DNA of 64,000 nucleotides, taken from positions 331,956 through 395,955 of the forward strand of contig JAACPJ010000001.1 of assembly GCA_009995455.1 (NCBI GenBank). The letters run 5' to 3'. The DNA is from a bacterium (lineage in GTDB: Bacteria; Patescibacteriota; Gracilibacteria; UBA4473). The position numbers and the translations under genes are program-made. Positions 16,636 through 24,697 of the stretch are shown here, in pieces. The notes below the pieces were generated by a model. It did no database searches. It worked only from the letters and a program-made list of their open reading frames with translations, and was not told where the DNA came from. How positions within the stretch are numbered: position 1 is the stretch's first letter; each line of letters opens with the position of its first letter.

Positions 16636-17049
16636 ATGAAAAACTTACGTTCAATTGGTTTCATATTAATGGCGAGCTCGTTTTTTTCGGTTTCCTTTGC
16701 TGCTAATTCCGCGCTTATGGATGAAGAGGCAGGATTGGCGACTGACATCGTAGAGACAAATAATATCATACAAGTTTATCAGTATGAGGGCATGTCTTCT
16801 GAAAGTGGCCCGATGATGTCTACTTTTAATGAAGGAGAAGATTGGACAAATGTTGTCATTCCTCCTGCGACGACACAAAGGTTCTACCCTTTCTCAATGC
16901 CAGTGAGTAGTTGGGTTAAAAATCAGTTTAGAGTCGATACGGGAATGGTTTCTGGCATGGAAACTATTGATTACGTAGAAATGATTGATAGTTGTACTGA
17001 GGCGGGTAATTACTGGAATTACAAAACCGATGCCTGTGAAAGTAACTAA
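16636..17049 (+). CDS. Small secreted protein, paralogue 1 of 3
   Basis: Unrecognised 137-residue exported protein. A signal peptide of about 22 residues ends at SFAANSA. The mature part shares with the next two genes the blocks DIV--NN-IQVY-Y-G-SSE-G, STFNEGEDW and, at the end, DYVEMIDSCTEAGNYWNYK with a final Cys; the two conserved cysteines probably form a disulfide. The middle (about 78-110) is variable among copies. It has its own promoter, and a hairpin follows the gene. The bases before the ATG (TAATTATT then an A-run) are also conserved with copy 2, so the duplication included the leader. Confidence 0.75.
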   Translation: MKNLRSIGFILMASSFFSVSFAANSALMDEEAGLATDIVETNNIIQVYQYEGMSSESGPMMSTFNEGEDWTNVVIPPATTQRFYPFSMPVSSWVKNQFRVDTGMVSGMETIDYVEMIDSCTEAGNYWNYKTDACESN

Positions 17050-17089
17050 TTTGTTCGTTATTAAAAGGGCGGTTAAATGCCAAAAATCT

Positions 17090-17125
17090 AAAGGCAATTT
17101 ATAATCACTTTATAGATTGCCTTTT
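17090..17125 (+). terminator. Terminator after secreted paralogue 1
   Basis: AAAGGCAAT / ATTGCCTTT stem with an AT-rich loop, followed by a short T-run. Confidence 0.65.
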
Positions 17126-17177
17126 ACTTTGCCGAAGCTTAACGTGACTTTATTCATTATTATTTAATTATTAAAAA

Positions 17178-17600
17178 ATGAAAATCTTCCGCTTAGTTGG
17201 TGCCGTTTTCATGTCGAGTTTATTTTTTTCTGTTTCGATGGCTTCTTATTCGGCCATAATCGATATCAATGCTGGGATGGCTTCGGATATCGTTAAAAGC
17301 AATAACGTGGTGCAAGTTTACCACTATGATGGCGCATCGTCAGAAAGTGGCTTACAAGGTTCAACCTTTGATGAAGGTGAAGACTGGTCAACCCCTTATG
17401 CACAATATTCTAACTGGAATACCTCTAATAATAGGCCTTACGTAAAACCAGTTAGAACTTCTACCAGTATTCAATTTACTCAACAATTGAATTCAGGTGT
17501 CACACAAGCGGTTACCTCTGATTACGTTAAAACAATAGATGCCTGTACAGACGCCGGAAATTACTGGAGCTATAAAAGCGATACTTGTATACAGGGTTAG
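17178..17600 (+). CDS. Small secreted protein, paralogue 2 of 3
   Basis: Unrecognised 140-residue exported protein, the second of a tandem trio. Signal peptide ends near SMASYSA. It keeps the conserved blocks SDIVKSNNVVQVYHYDG, SSESG, STFDEGEDW and the terminal DYVKTIDACTDAGNYWSYK with a last Cys. The central 40 residues (about 78-115) differ and are rich in Asn, Ser and Thr. The leader before the ATG resembles that of copy 1. A weak hairpin with a T-run (about 17619-17649) follows. No enzyme motif; an adhesin, pilus-associated or bacteriocin-like role would be speculation. Confidence 0.75.
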   Translation: MKIFRLVGAVFMSSLFFSVSMASYSAIIDINAGMASDIVKSNNVVQVYHYDGASSESGLQGSTFDEGEDWSTPYAQYSNWNTSNNRPYVKPVRTSTSIQFTQQLNSGVTQAVTSDYVKTIDACTDAGNYWSYKSDTCIQG

Positions 17601-17718
17601 TAGAATTTATGACGAAACGTAAAGAGTCATTCCCAGAGGGCTCTTTTTAAATAAACGCTTGTTATTTTGAGGCGAAATTGTAGATTGGTGATAATAATTG
17701 TTTTTTAATACTCTGAAA

Positions 17719-18159
17719 ATGAAGATCTCTCGTTCACTTGGTTTAATGGCCCTCAGTTTATCGCTTTTATTGACTACCTTTGCGGCGAGTTCAGCCATTG
17801 CTGACGTTGAGTCTGGTCAGGCTACTGATATCGTAACCTCTGGTAACGTGATTCAGGTTTATACCTACATTGGGGCTTCATCTGAAGCGGGGATGATGTC
17901 TACATTTAATGAAGGCGAAAACTGGCTAGATATTGCTGTAACACCGAAAACAACCACAACGACTAACAGCACTCGGGTTCGTGGTTCTAGAAGTATTAGC
18001 CCGTATCAAAAGGAGACGCCAAACTCTCTTTATAGCCGAAGTAATCGAACCACTGCAGTTACAGTTGAATCGGATTATATTAAAGCCATTGATGAGTGTA
18101 CCGCTTTGGAAGATAAAATTTGGGATTACCGAACCGATAGTTGTATCGATAGCTACTAA
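17719..18159 (+). CDS. Small secreted protein, paralogue 3 of 3
   Basis: Unrecognised 146-residue exported protein, third of the trio. I start it at the ATG 17719, which gives MKISRSLG like the other copies' MKN/MKI starts, rather than at an upstream TTG. Conserved blocks: TDIVTSGNVIQVYTYIG, SSEAG, STFNEGENW, and the end DYIKAIDECTALEDKIWDY with a last Cys; this copy has a small insertion between the first Cys and the Trp. The variable middle is Thr/Ser/Arg-rich. A strong terminator follows. Confidence 0.75.
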   Translation: MKISRSLGLMALSLSLLLTTFAASSAIADVESGQATDIVTSGNVIQVYTYIGASSEAGMMSTFNEGENWLDIAVTPKTTTTTNSTRVRGSRSISPYQKETPNSLYSRSNRTTAVTVESDYIKAIDECTALEDKIWDYRTDSCIDSY

Positions 18160-18187
18160 GTTTCCTCCCATTTAAATTGGAGAATAA

Positions 18188-18217
18188 GGCTCATCTCTTC
18201 TGGGATGAGCTTTTTTA
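18188..18217 (+). terminator. Terminator after secreted paralogue 3
   Basis: GCTCATC / GATGAGC stem followed by TTTTTT. Confidence 0.8.
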
Positions 18218-18273
18218 AGTCGCCGTTAATTTAAATTTGGTCTTTAATCACAGGGTGCTAAGATTCCGCCAAC

Positions 18274-19398
18274 ATGGACTATCAACAAAAATCAATTGCG
18301 GCCAGAATGTCTCATGGTGGGGCAATCTTCACTGGACTGGTGGCAGAACCAAGTAACAAAGAAGCTCTGTCGACTTATTACAGTCCTGGAATTGCAGGAC
18401 CTTGTTTAGAAATTGCAAAAGATAAAGCTAAAGCGTTCGACTTAACTATTAAGAAAAATACCGTAGCGGTTATTTCCGATGGAAGCGCTGTATTAGGTTT
18501 AGGTAATATCGGGCCAGAAGCTGCTTTGCCGGTAATGGAGGGAAAATGTATGCTACTGAAACACTTTGGAGGGGTAGACGGAATTCCAATTGTGTTAGAT
18601 ACGCAAGACACAGAAGAAATTATTGAAACAATTTTGCGAATCGCTCCTACTTTTGGGGGTATTAATTTAGAAGATATTTCGGCTCCACGTTGTTTTGAAA
18701 TTGAAGCCCGTTTGAGTGAAAAGCTTAATATTCCGGTTTTTCACGACGATCAACACGGAACCGCCATTTGTACGGTGGCGGCTTTAATAAACGCTTTGCA
18801 GGTGGTAGGAAAAGAAAAAGAATCGGTGAAAGTCGTAATTTCTGGCGCGGGAGCTGGCGGAATTGCTATCGCCAAGTTGGTAAGACAGTGGGGCGTTAAA
18901 AACATCGTTATGACTGATTCAAAGGGAGTTGTTAGTTGCGCTCGTGACAATTTAAATGAGGAAAAACAGAATTTCTGTACTCATGATTCGAGCCAAACTT
19001 TAGCCGAAGCTTTGGTAGGCGCTGATGTTTTTATAGGAGCTTCAAAGGCGAATATTTTAACCCCTGTAATGGTTCATACAATGGCGAAAGATCCGGTTGT
19101 GTTTGCACTGGCAAACCCGGATCCAGAAATGCATCCATCTCTCGCAGAACAAGCCGGGGTAGCCGTTATGGCGACTGGACGCTCTGACTACCCAAACCAA
19201 ATTAACAATGTTTTGGTTTTCCCTGGGTTATTTCGAGGCTTGCTCGATCACCGAATTAAAAACGTCACCGATGAAATAAAATTAAGCGCTGCACAAACTT
19301 TAGCCGCTTTAGTCGAAAATCCTCGTGTAGACTGCATCATCCCCGATCCCTTTGATGTAAAGGTGTCACCGGCCATGGCAAAATCCGTCTTAGGTTAG
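18274..19398 (+). CDS. NAD(P)-dependent malic enzyme
   Basis: Oxidative decarboxylation of malate to pyruvate. Short bacterial type without a phosphotransacetylase domain (374 residues; typical 385-430). Conserved parts: the early Tyr/Pro/Gly segment TYYSPGIAGPC, the catalytic Lys region, AVISDGSAVLGLGNIG, metal ligands in INLEDISAPRCFEIE and FHDDQHGTA, and the dinucleotide-binding GAGAGGIAIA near residue 190. A TAAGAT -10 box with TG extension (18259-18264) ends 9 bases before the ATG, so the mRNA is close to leaderless. It stands alone. Confidence 0.93.
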   Translation: MDYQQKSIAARMSHGGAIFTGLVAEPSNKEALSTYYSPGIAGPCLEIAKDKAKAFDLTIKKNTVAVISDGSAVLGLGNIGPEAALPVMEGKCMLLKHFGGVDGIPIVLDTQDTEEIIETILRIAPTFGGINLEDISAPRCFEIEARLSEKLNIPVFHDDQHGTAICTVAALINALQVVGKEKESVKVVISGAGAGGIAIAKLVRQWGVKNIVMTDSKGVVSCARDNLNEEKQNFCTHDSSQTLAEALVGADVFIGASKANILTPVMVHTMAKDPVVFALANPDPEMHPSLAEQAGVAVMATGRSDYPNQINNVLVFPGLFRGLLDHRIKNVTDEIKLSAAQTLAALVENPRVDCIIPDPFDVKVSPAMAKSVLG

Positions 19399-19490
19399 GT
19401 ACCTAAATTCTAGATGTCATTCCATAGTTTGCCTTCTTGGCAATTGATCTTTTGTGATCGCGCCCTAAAATTTACTAGTAATATATACAC

Positions 19491-20876
19491 ATGCCGCATT
19501 ATCAACGAAACGTTCGCTTTATACTCTTTCTGATACTCCCTATACTTGGTTTTTTATTGGGATGGAGCTTGAGTCAGAAAAATAATAATAGCCTAGATCA
19601 AGAACTCGCTCGACTCGAAGACAACCAAGAAGTTATTGCCAATTTGAATCTAAACGCCGAGACTTCTCGTCCCGCAGTTTTTCGAAAAACTGATCCAAAG
19701 GAAGTTGATTTATCAACTTTCTGGGAGGTTTGGCATTTAGCGGAAGCCAATTTTTTAAGAACGGAAAACTTTGACACACAAGCACAGGTTTACGGTGCCA
19801 TTAAAGGTTTAGTAGAATCACTGGATGATCCTTATACTGTTTTTATGACGCCTGAAGAAGCTTCAAGTTTTGAGGAATCTATGTCGGGTGAATTTGAAGG
19901 TGTTGGAGCCGAAATTGATCGACGAGATGACCAAATTGTAATTGTAAGTCCTCTCAAGGGGAGCCCTGCTGAGGCCGCTGGTTTGAAATCTGGTGATATT
20001 GTTTTCGAAATTGATAGCGAACCGACCTATGGAATCACGCTTGAAGAAGCTGTTACACAAATCCGAGGACCTAAAGGGGAAGCGGTAGTGTTGACGGTTA
20101 TTCGAGAAAATGAAAGAAAACCAATTGATATCACCATTGTGCGGGACAGTATTGTGTTACCGACCCTAGAATGGGAACTTAATGAAGAGGATATCGCAAT
20201 TATTTCATTGTATCAGTTTGGGAATAACGCGGCGCGTGATTTCCGCGCTGCAGTGGAATCGATAGTGCTAGAGTCACCTAAAGGGATTGTGGTTGATTTG
20301 CGTAACAATGGAGGCGGCTTGCTGGATGCGTGTATTAAGATTTTATCTGAATTTGTTAAAGATGATGTGGTGGTTCGAACCGAAGGCCGACGATTTGGAG
20401 ACACAGGAGACCTTAAAACGGGAAAAGATGGCAGCTTACTTGATTTGCCGCTGGTGGTTTTAGTTAATGAAGGTTCTGCGAGTGCCTCTGAGATTTTTGC
20501 CGGAGCGGTTCAAGATTTAGACCGAGGTTTAGTTGTTGGACGAAAAACATTTGGTAAAGGATCGGTACAAAATGTGATTCCATTATCGAATGGCGCAAAT
20601 CTTAAAATTACAGTCTCAGAGTGGTTAACTCCTAAAGGCCGTTCCATTCAAAAACACGGAATTGATCCGCATGTGGTGGTTGAATATGACGAAAATGCAC
20701 CAGAAGGTGTCGATCAAATCCTTCAAAGAGCGTTAACTTTAATTGGAACCTCTGAAATGTATGAAATTATCGCAGACGGCGTGCCTTTACCTTCAGAAGA
20801 AGATGAGGATGAGTCGAATAACGAAACGCTTGATAATTTAGAGGAGACTGATACAAACGCTGGTACAGAGGAATAA
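19491..20876 (+). CDS. ctpA: C-terminal processing peptidase (S41 family)
   Basis: Membrane-anchored periplasm-side or extracytoplasmic serine protease. One N-terminal membrane helix (about 10-26), an S41 N-terminal helical part, a PDZ domain (about 130-205, with GSPAEAAGLKSGDIV), then the protease core with the nucleophile Ser in GSASASE near residue 330 and catalytic Lys in TFGKGSVQ near 355. 461 residues, with an acidic Glu/Asp/Asn tail. -10-like TAGTAA or TAATAT lies 6-9 bases before the ATG. The VanW gene follows after 6 bases, so the two are cotranscribed. Confidence 0.95.
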   Translation: MPHYQRNVRFILFLILPILGFLLGWSLSQKNNNSLDQELARLEDNQEVIANLNLNAETSRPAVFRKTDPKEVDLSTFWEVWHLAEANFLRTENFDTQAQVYGAIKGLVESLDDPYTVFMTPEEASSFEESMSGEFEGVGAEIDRRDDQIVIVSPLKGSPAEAAGLKSGDIVFEIDSEPTYGITLEEAVTQIRGPKGEAVVLTVIRENERKPIDITIVRDSIVLPTLEWELNEEDIAIISLYQFGNNAARDFRAAVESIVLESPKGIVVDLRNNGGGLLDACIKILSEFVKDDVVVRTEGRRFGDTGDLKTGKDGSLLDLPLVVLVNEGSASASEIFAGAVQDLDRGLVVGRKTFGKGSVQNVIPLSNGANLKITVSEWLTPKGRSIQKHGIDPHVVVEYDENAPEGVDQILQRALTLIGTSEMYEIIADGVPLPSEEDEDESNNETLDNLEETDTNAGTEE

Positions 20877-20882
20877 AACTTA

Positions 20883-22202
20883 ATGAAGCTCCTGAAATTT
20901 AAAACGCTTGCGTTTGGTCTCATCGCCACCAATTTGGTGGCGATGGAGCTTCGAGCCGAAGAAAAAATTCCAACCCGAATTACGCTTATATTCGAAGACC
21001 GTTTACTCGCTCTCGATTTTAGAACTCACCCTGAACTTCTTCAGCAAACTCCAAACCACTTTTTAGTTATGGGGGAAAGTCGTATTCCGGTTTCTTTTGG
21101 TGAAAATTTACCGCCAAGTGATGGGCTAGCAAAGTTGGAATCTGAATTCAAAACCACAGTGAATCCTCAGGCTTTAGCGAATTTTTTGAAAACGACTTCA
21201 CTCGTGAGCCAGAGAGAATCTGAGCCGGTTAAATTAGAGCTTAAAGGTGAGAGTGTTAGTTTTTCTGGGCGACCAACGACGGGGCATTACGATATTGATG
21301 AAGTTAAATTATCTTATTTGTTAAACACCGCCTTAGAACAAGGGGATTTATTCGTTCGAGTTCCAGCAGAAAAAACTTTTGCCCCAGTAGAAGCGAGTGA
21401 AGAATTAAAAGAACGAGGGATTGAATCGGTCATTGCGATTGGTCGCTCTGATTTCACGGGCTCTTCAGACGCAAGAGTACAAAATATTCTTGCGGCAGTT
21501 CGTAAGTTTAATGGACTTATAGTGCCACAAGGGAAAACATTTTCTTTTAACTCGACCCTTAAAAATGTGCTTGAATCAGATGGATTTGTGCCAGAGCTAG
21601 TCATTAAAGGAAATGAGACAGAGAAAGAACTTGGCGGCGGTGTCTGCCAAGTTTCAACGACTCTTTTTCGAGCTGCTTTTAATGCGGGCATGCCGATGAT
21701 TGACAGAAGGAATCATTCTTACGCCGTACCGTATTATCAACCGCATGGTTTAGATGCAACGATTTATTTAGGCGGACAGGATTTTAGGTTTTCAAATGAC
21801 ACACCAGGGGATGTGGCTATGCAAGCTTTTATTAGTGGCAGTAATCTTTACTTTGTTTTTTACGGCCAAGATGATGGGCGGAAAGTAGCCGTTGAAGGGC
21901 CATTTGTATCTAATTACCAAGAGGCCCCAAGTCCACAATACATTGATACAGACGAGCTACCTGCAGGGGAAATGATGCAGGCTTCGCCAGCGCACGATGG
22001 ATTTTCAACTCAATGGGTTAGACGGGTTTGGAAACCAGGTGAATTGCCTCAAGAAGAAGTTTTAAAATCGTATTACCGTCCTTGGGCAGCAAAAATTTGG
22101 CGTGGGGTTGATTCTCAAGAGCTTGCAGCTGATGAAATTGAGTCAGTGCCTGAATCACTATCGTTTGAGTCAGATGAAGCGGCCATGACAATAGAGCCTT
22201 AG
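20883..22202 (+). CDS. VanW family protein
   Basis: Exported protein with a VanW domain, a family linked to cell-wall metabolism but of unproven activity. Signal peptide in the first 25 residues. The VanW core (about 190-330) has ILAAVRKFNGLIVPQGKTFS, GGGVCQVSTTLFRAA and NHSYAVPYY, the strongest family signatures; upstream (about 60-180) is a peptidoglycan-binding-4-like domain. The last 40 residues are acidic. Six bases after ctpA, same operon. A hairpin, CTTCAAT/ATTGAAG, lies between this operon and the next start codon. Confidence 0.9.
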   Translation: MKLLKFKTLAFGLIATNLVAMELRAEEKIPTRITLIFEDRLLALDFRTHPELLQQTPNHFLVMGESRIPVSFGENLPPSDGLAKLESEFKTTVNPQALANFLKTTSLVSQRESEPVKLELKGESVSFSGRPTTGHYDIDEVKLSYLLNTALEQGDLFVRVPAEKTFAPVEASEELKERGIESVIAIGRSDFTGSSDARVQNILAAVRKFNGLIVPQGKTFSFNSTLKNVLESDGFVPELVIKGNETEKELGGGVCQVSTTLFRAAFNAGMPMIDRRNHSYAVPYYQPHGLDATIYLGGQDFRFSNDTPGDVAMQAFISGSNLYFVFYGQDDGRKVAVEGPFVSNYQEAPSPQYIDTDELPAGEMMQASPAHDGFSTQWVRRVWKPGELPQEEVLKSYYRPWAAKIWRGVDSQELAADEIESVPESLSFESDEAAMTIEP

Positions 22203-22291
22203 TCTGAGTTGATCATCAGCAGTATAAAGCGCTTATTTGTCGAGCGTGCTTATTTTACTTTTTACTTCAATTAACCGAAAATTGAAGCTGT

Positions 22292-24697
22292 ATGAAAGCG
22301 TTAAAGCTGTGGGTTTTGGGAGGATTATTATTGGGACTCTTTCCATTTCAAATTGGACAAGCCCAAGTTATAGAACCGAGCCAGTTAACAACCGTCCCAA
22401 CTCGAGCGGTTGAACCGCTCCAAATACTTATTCGATCTGATATTGAAGACGATTATTTTGCGGGTGAAGTGCTATCACGTCGACCGCTTGAAGCGGATAT
22501 TCTGCAGTTTACTTTGCTCAACGAATTTAAAGGTGTGACTTGGAGAGAGAATCTAACTTTACCCTCCCAATCGCAGCGAATTATGCCCTTTTACTTTGAG
22601 CAAATTGAAGCGGAAAAAACCTTATTTTTAAGTGTTCAAGCTTATGACCAATTCGGGAATACCGTTGGCAGTGGTAGTAAATACATCGACTTTCCTGAAA
22701 AAACGCCTTCGGTTGAGCTAAATTCTACAGAAGTATTTTTAGACGATACCGCACAGCTAAATATAGATCTATTTGCTATGAATGGTTTGGTACGTCAGAA
22801 TTACGTACCTCAAATAAAAATATATCAAGGGTTAGAATACTTTGGTGATTTAGTCACGAGCATTGATAAAGAGATTGTAACTTTAGATCCCAGACAACGG
22901 CAAGAATTGAGTTATAAAGTTCCTTTTGAATACCCTGCGGGCGTGTATGAGATAGTGATTTCTCTGCTGGACGCGTCCAGCAGAGAACCGCTTTCGGCCG
23001 CATATCACCAACAAATATATCGCTCGGGTGATTTTTTTAAAGTAGTTGATTTAAAAGCTTATTATACCGCAGCAGATAAGTCTTCAGCTCGTCTTGAGCT
23101 TGATGGACTTTCAACGGTGGTATTAACGGAGCCCGTGCAAATGCAGGTGCGTTTGCAAAACCAACAAAATATCTATTTAGATAAAAATTTTAGTTTGGCG
23201 TTGCAGCCTGGTTATTTCACCAAATACATTGATTTAAGTTTACCAGACTACGTGACTGATATTAAGGGAAGTGCCATCTTTTATTTGCAAGGGAAAAAGA
23301 TTCAGACGATTGATTTTAAATCTGAAAACTCCAATTTAGCTAATTTGGAGATTCCAGCAGAAAGCAAAGTTACAGAACCTCCTGAGAAAATCCCGCCTTT
23401 TGTGCCTTACGAAAAGAAAATGTCACTTAATGACACCCAAATTTGGTGGATCGTAGTTGCGTGCACGGTCTTACTTTTATTGATCGTGATTTTTGCATGG
23501 GCTCGTTCACGTTGGTTGGGGTTTATGTTGATATCTATGGGGGGAATGGGATCAACTTTGACGGCTGTTTATGCTTTAACGGTAGGCCGAGATGTGTTCC
23601 CTATGGTGGAATGGTCTAATCCAATCCCGCAGCAAAATATGGTTTTTAATCCTACGAGCGAAGCAGGATTTCAATGGTTTCCAGTTAAGGGGCGAATTTT
23701 TAATTACTTAACCCAAACGAGTCTTTTAAAAGGAGACGCTTTTAACGAAATCCGCTTTAATTTAATTAGTCCAACCAAACGATCTTATCAATATAAATTA
23801 GACTCAAGCCTACTGAAACCAGAGTCAAAAATTTATACGAATACCAGTTCAGGAGATTACTATTTTGTTTTAGATTTAGGGGCAATGTCTGAAATCAATC
23901 CTATTGCCAAGGCAGAACCTTTGATTTGGGAGGAAGGGAATTGGCAGCTTCAACTGATTTTCCCCTACCACCAAAAAGATGAAGATACCGTTTATTTGGC
24001 TACACCGCTTGAGGGATTTGGCTTTTTCAGAATTGATCAGCAACCTCCTTTGTGGCAATGGCAGCTTAAAAAGTCTAATGGTGAAATATTAGCCGAATCA
24101 GATTTTACTAATGAGCCAGTTATGGTCTCAATCTCATGCCAAGATCAGGGGAGCAATTGTGTGACGCCACTGCAGAATTTTAATGTGGTGGGGAATTTTT
24201 GCAGCGATGCTTTACAGTGTAATACTGAAGCCGCTCGTGATTTTGAAGTTTGTGATTCGGCTGGTAATTGCGGTACACAAATGATTGAAATAGAGGGTTA
24301 TGACCCGGTTCCACCAAGTATCGAAAGCTTACTACTTGGAAATTCGGAGGCGGCGGTCGCTACTGAAAACACAAGTTTAAGTCTCAGATATTCAGACCCT
24401 AAAAGAATTAATGCCGAAGATTTAGCGATTCCCTTTGATGCGCAGCTATGCGGGGCTAATAATCCATTTTTTAGACTCGATAATCAATCATGGAAATGTA
24501 TTGAACGCCAAGAGCCATGTGTACTCGTTTCTGAGCAAAATGTATGGAGAGGGCAAGCCTATAATGGTCTTTGTGAACCCGCTTGCCCAGAAGGCTACAC
24601 TTATGAAAATGAAAGTTGCCAAATAATTTGTGGCATCGGAGCTTTCTCCGCTGATCGCTTATGCTTACCCTTTGATTTGAAATTAGATGAAATTTAA
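22292..24697 (+). CDS. Large secreted/membrane protein of unknown function
   Basis: Unrecognised 801-residue protein. Signal peptide (about 1-24, ending GQAQ), then about 360 residues of beta-rich extracytoplasmic sequence that looks like several Ig-like modules. Two membrane helices are at about 386-405 and 408-430, and a second extracytoplasmic part follows with rising Cys content: at least 12 cysteines in the last 190 residues, ending in CPEGYTYENESC and similar. The final 11 bases overlap the next gene, so translation is probably coupled and the two proteins likely work together at the cell surface. Confidence 0.7.
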   Translation: MKALKLWVLGGLLLGLFPFQIGQAQVIEPSQLTTVPTRAVEPLQILIRSDIEDDYFAGEVLSRRPLEADILQFTLLNEFKGVTWRENLTLPSQSQRIMPFYFEQIEAEKTLFLSVQAYDQFGNTVGSGSKYIDFPEKTPSVELNSTEVFLDDTAQLNIDLFAMNGLVRQNYVPQIKIYQGLEYFGDLVTSIDKEIVTLDPRQRQELSYKVPFEYPAGVYEIVISLLDASSREPLSAAYHQQIYRSGDFFKVVDLKAYYTAADKSSARLELDGLSTVVLTEPVQMQVRLQNQQNIYLDKNFSLALQPGYFTKYIDLSLPDYVTDIKGSAIFYLQGKKIQTIDFKSENSNLANLEIPAESKVTEPPEKIPPFVPYEKKMSLNDTQIWWIVVACTVLLLLIVIFAWARSRWLGFMLISMGGMGSTLTAVYALTVGRDVFPMVEWSNPIPQQNMVFNPTSEAGFQWFPVKGRIFNYLTQTSLLKGDAFNEIRFNLISPTKRSYQYKLDSSLLKPESKIYTNTSSGDYYFVLDLGAMSEINPIAKAEPLIWEEGNWQLQLIFPYHQKDEDTVYLATPLEGFGFFRIDQQPPLWQWQLKKSNGEILAESDFTNEPVMVSISCQDQGSNCVTPLQNFNVVGNFCSDALQCNTEAARDFEVCDSAGNCGTQMIEIEGYDPVPPSIESLLLGNSEAAVATENTSLSLRYSDPKRINAEDLAIPFDAQLCGANNPFFRLDNQSWKCIERQEPCVLVSEQNVWRGQAYNGLCEPACPEGYTYENESCQIICGIGAFSADRLCLPFDLKLDEI

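Noticed and set aside
16070..18160. Protein-secretion or toxin immunity locus around the tandem secreted genes
   Set aside because: No transporter, toxin motif or immunity-like partner is visible near them.
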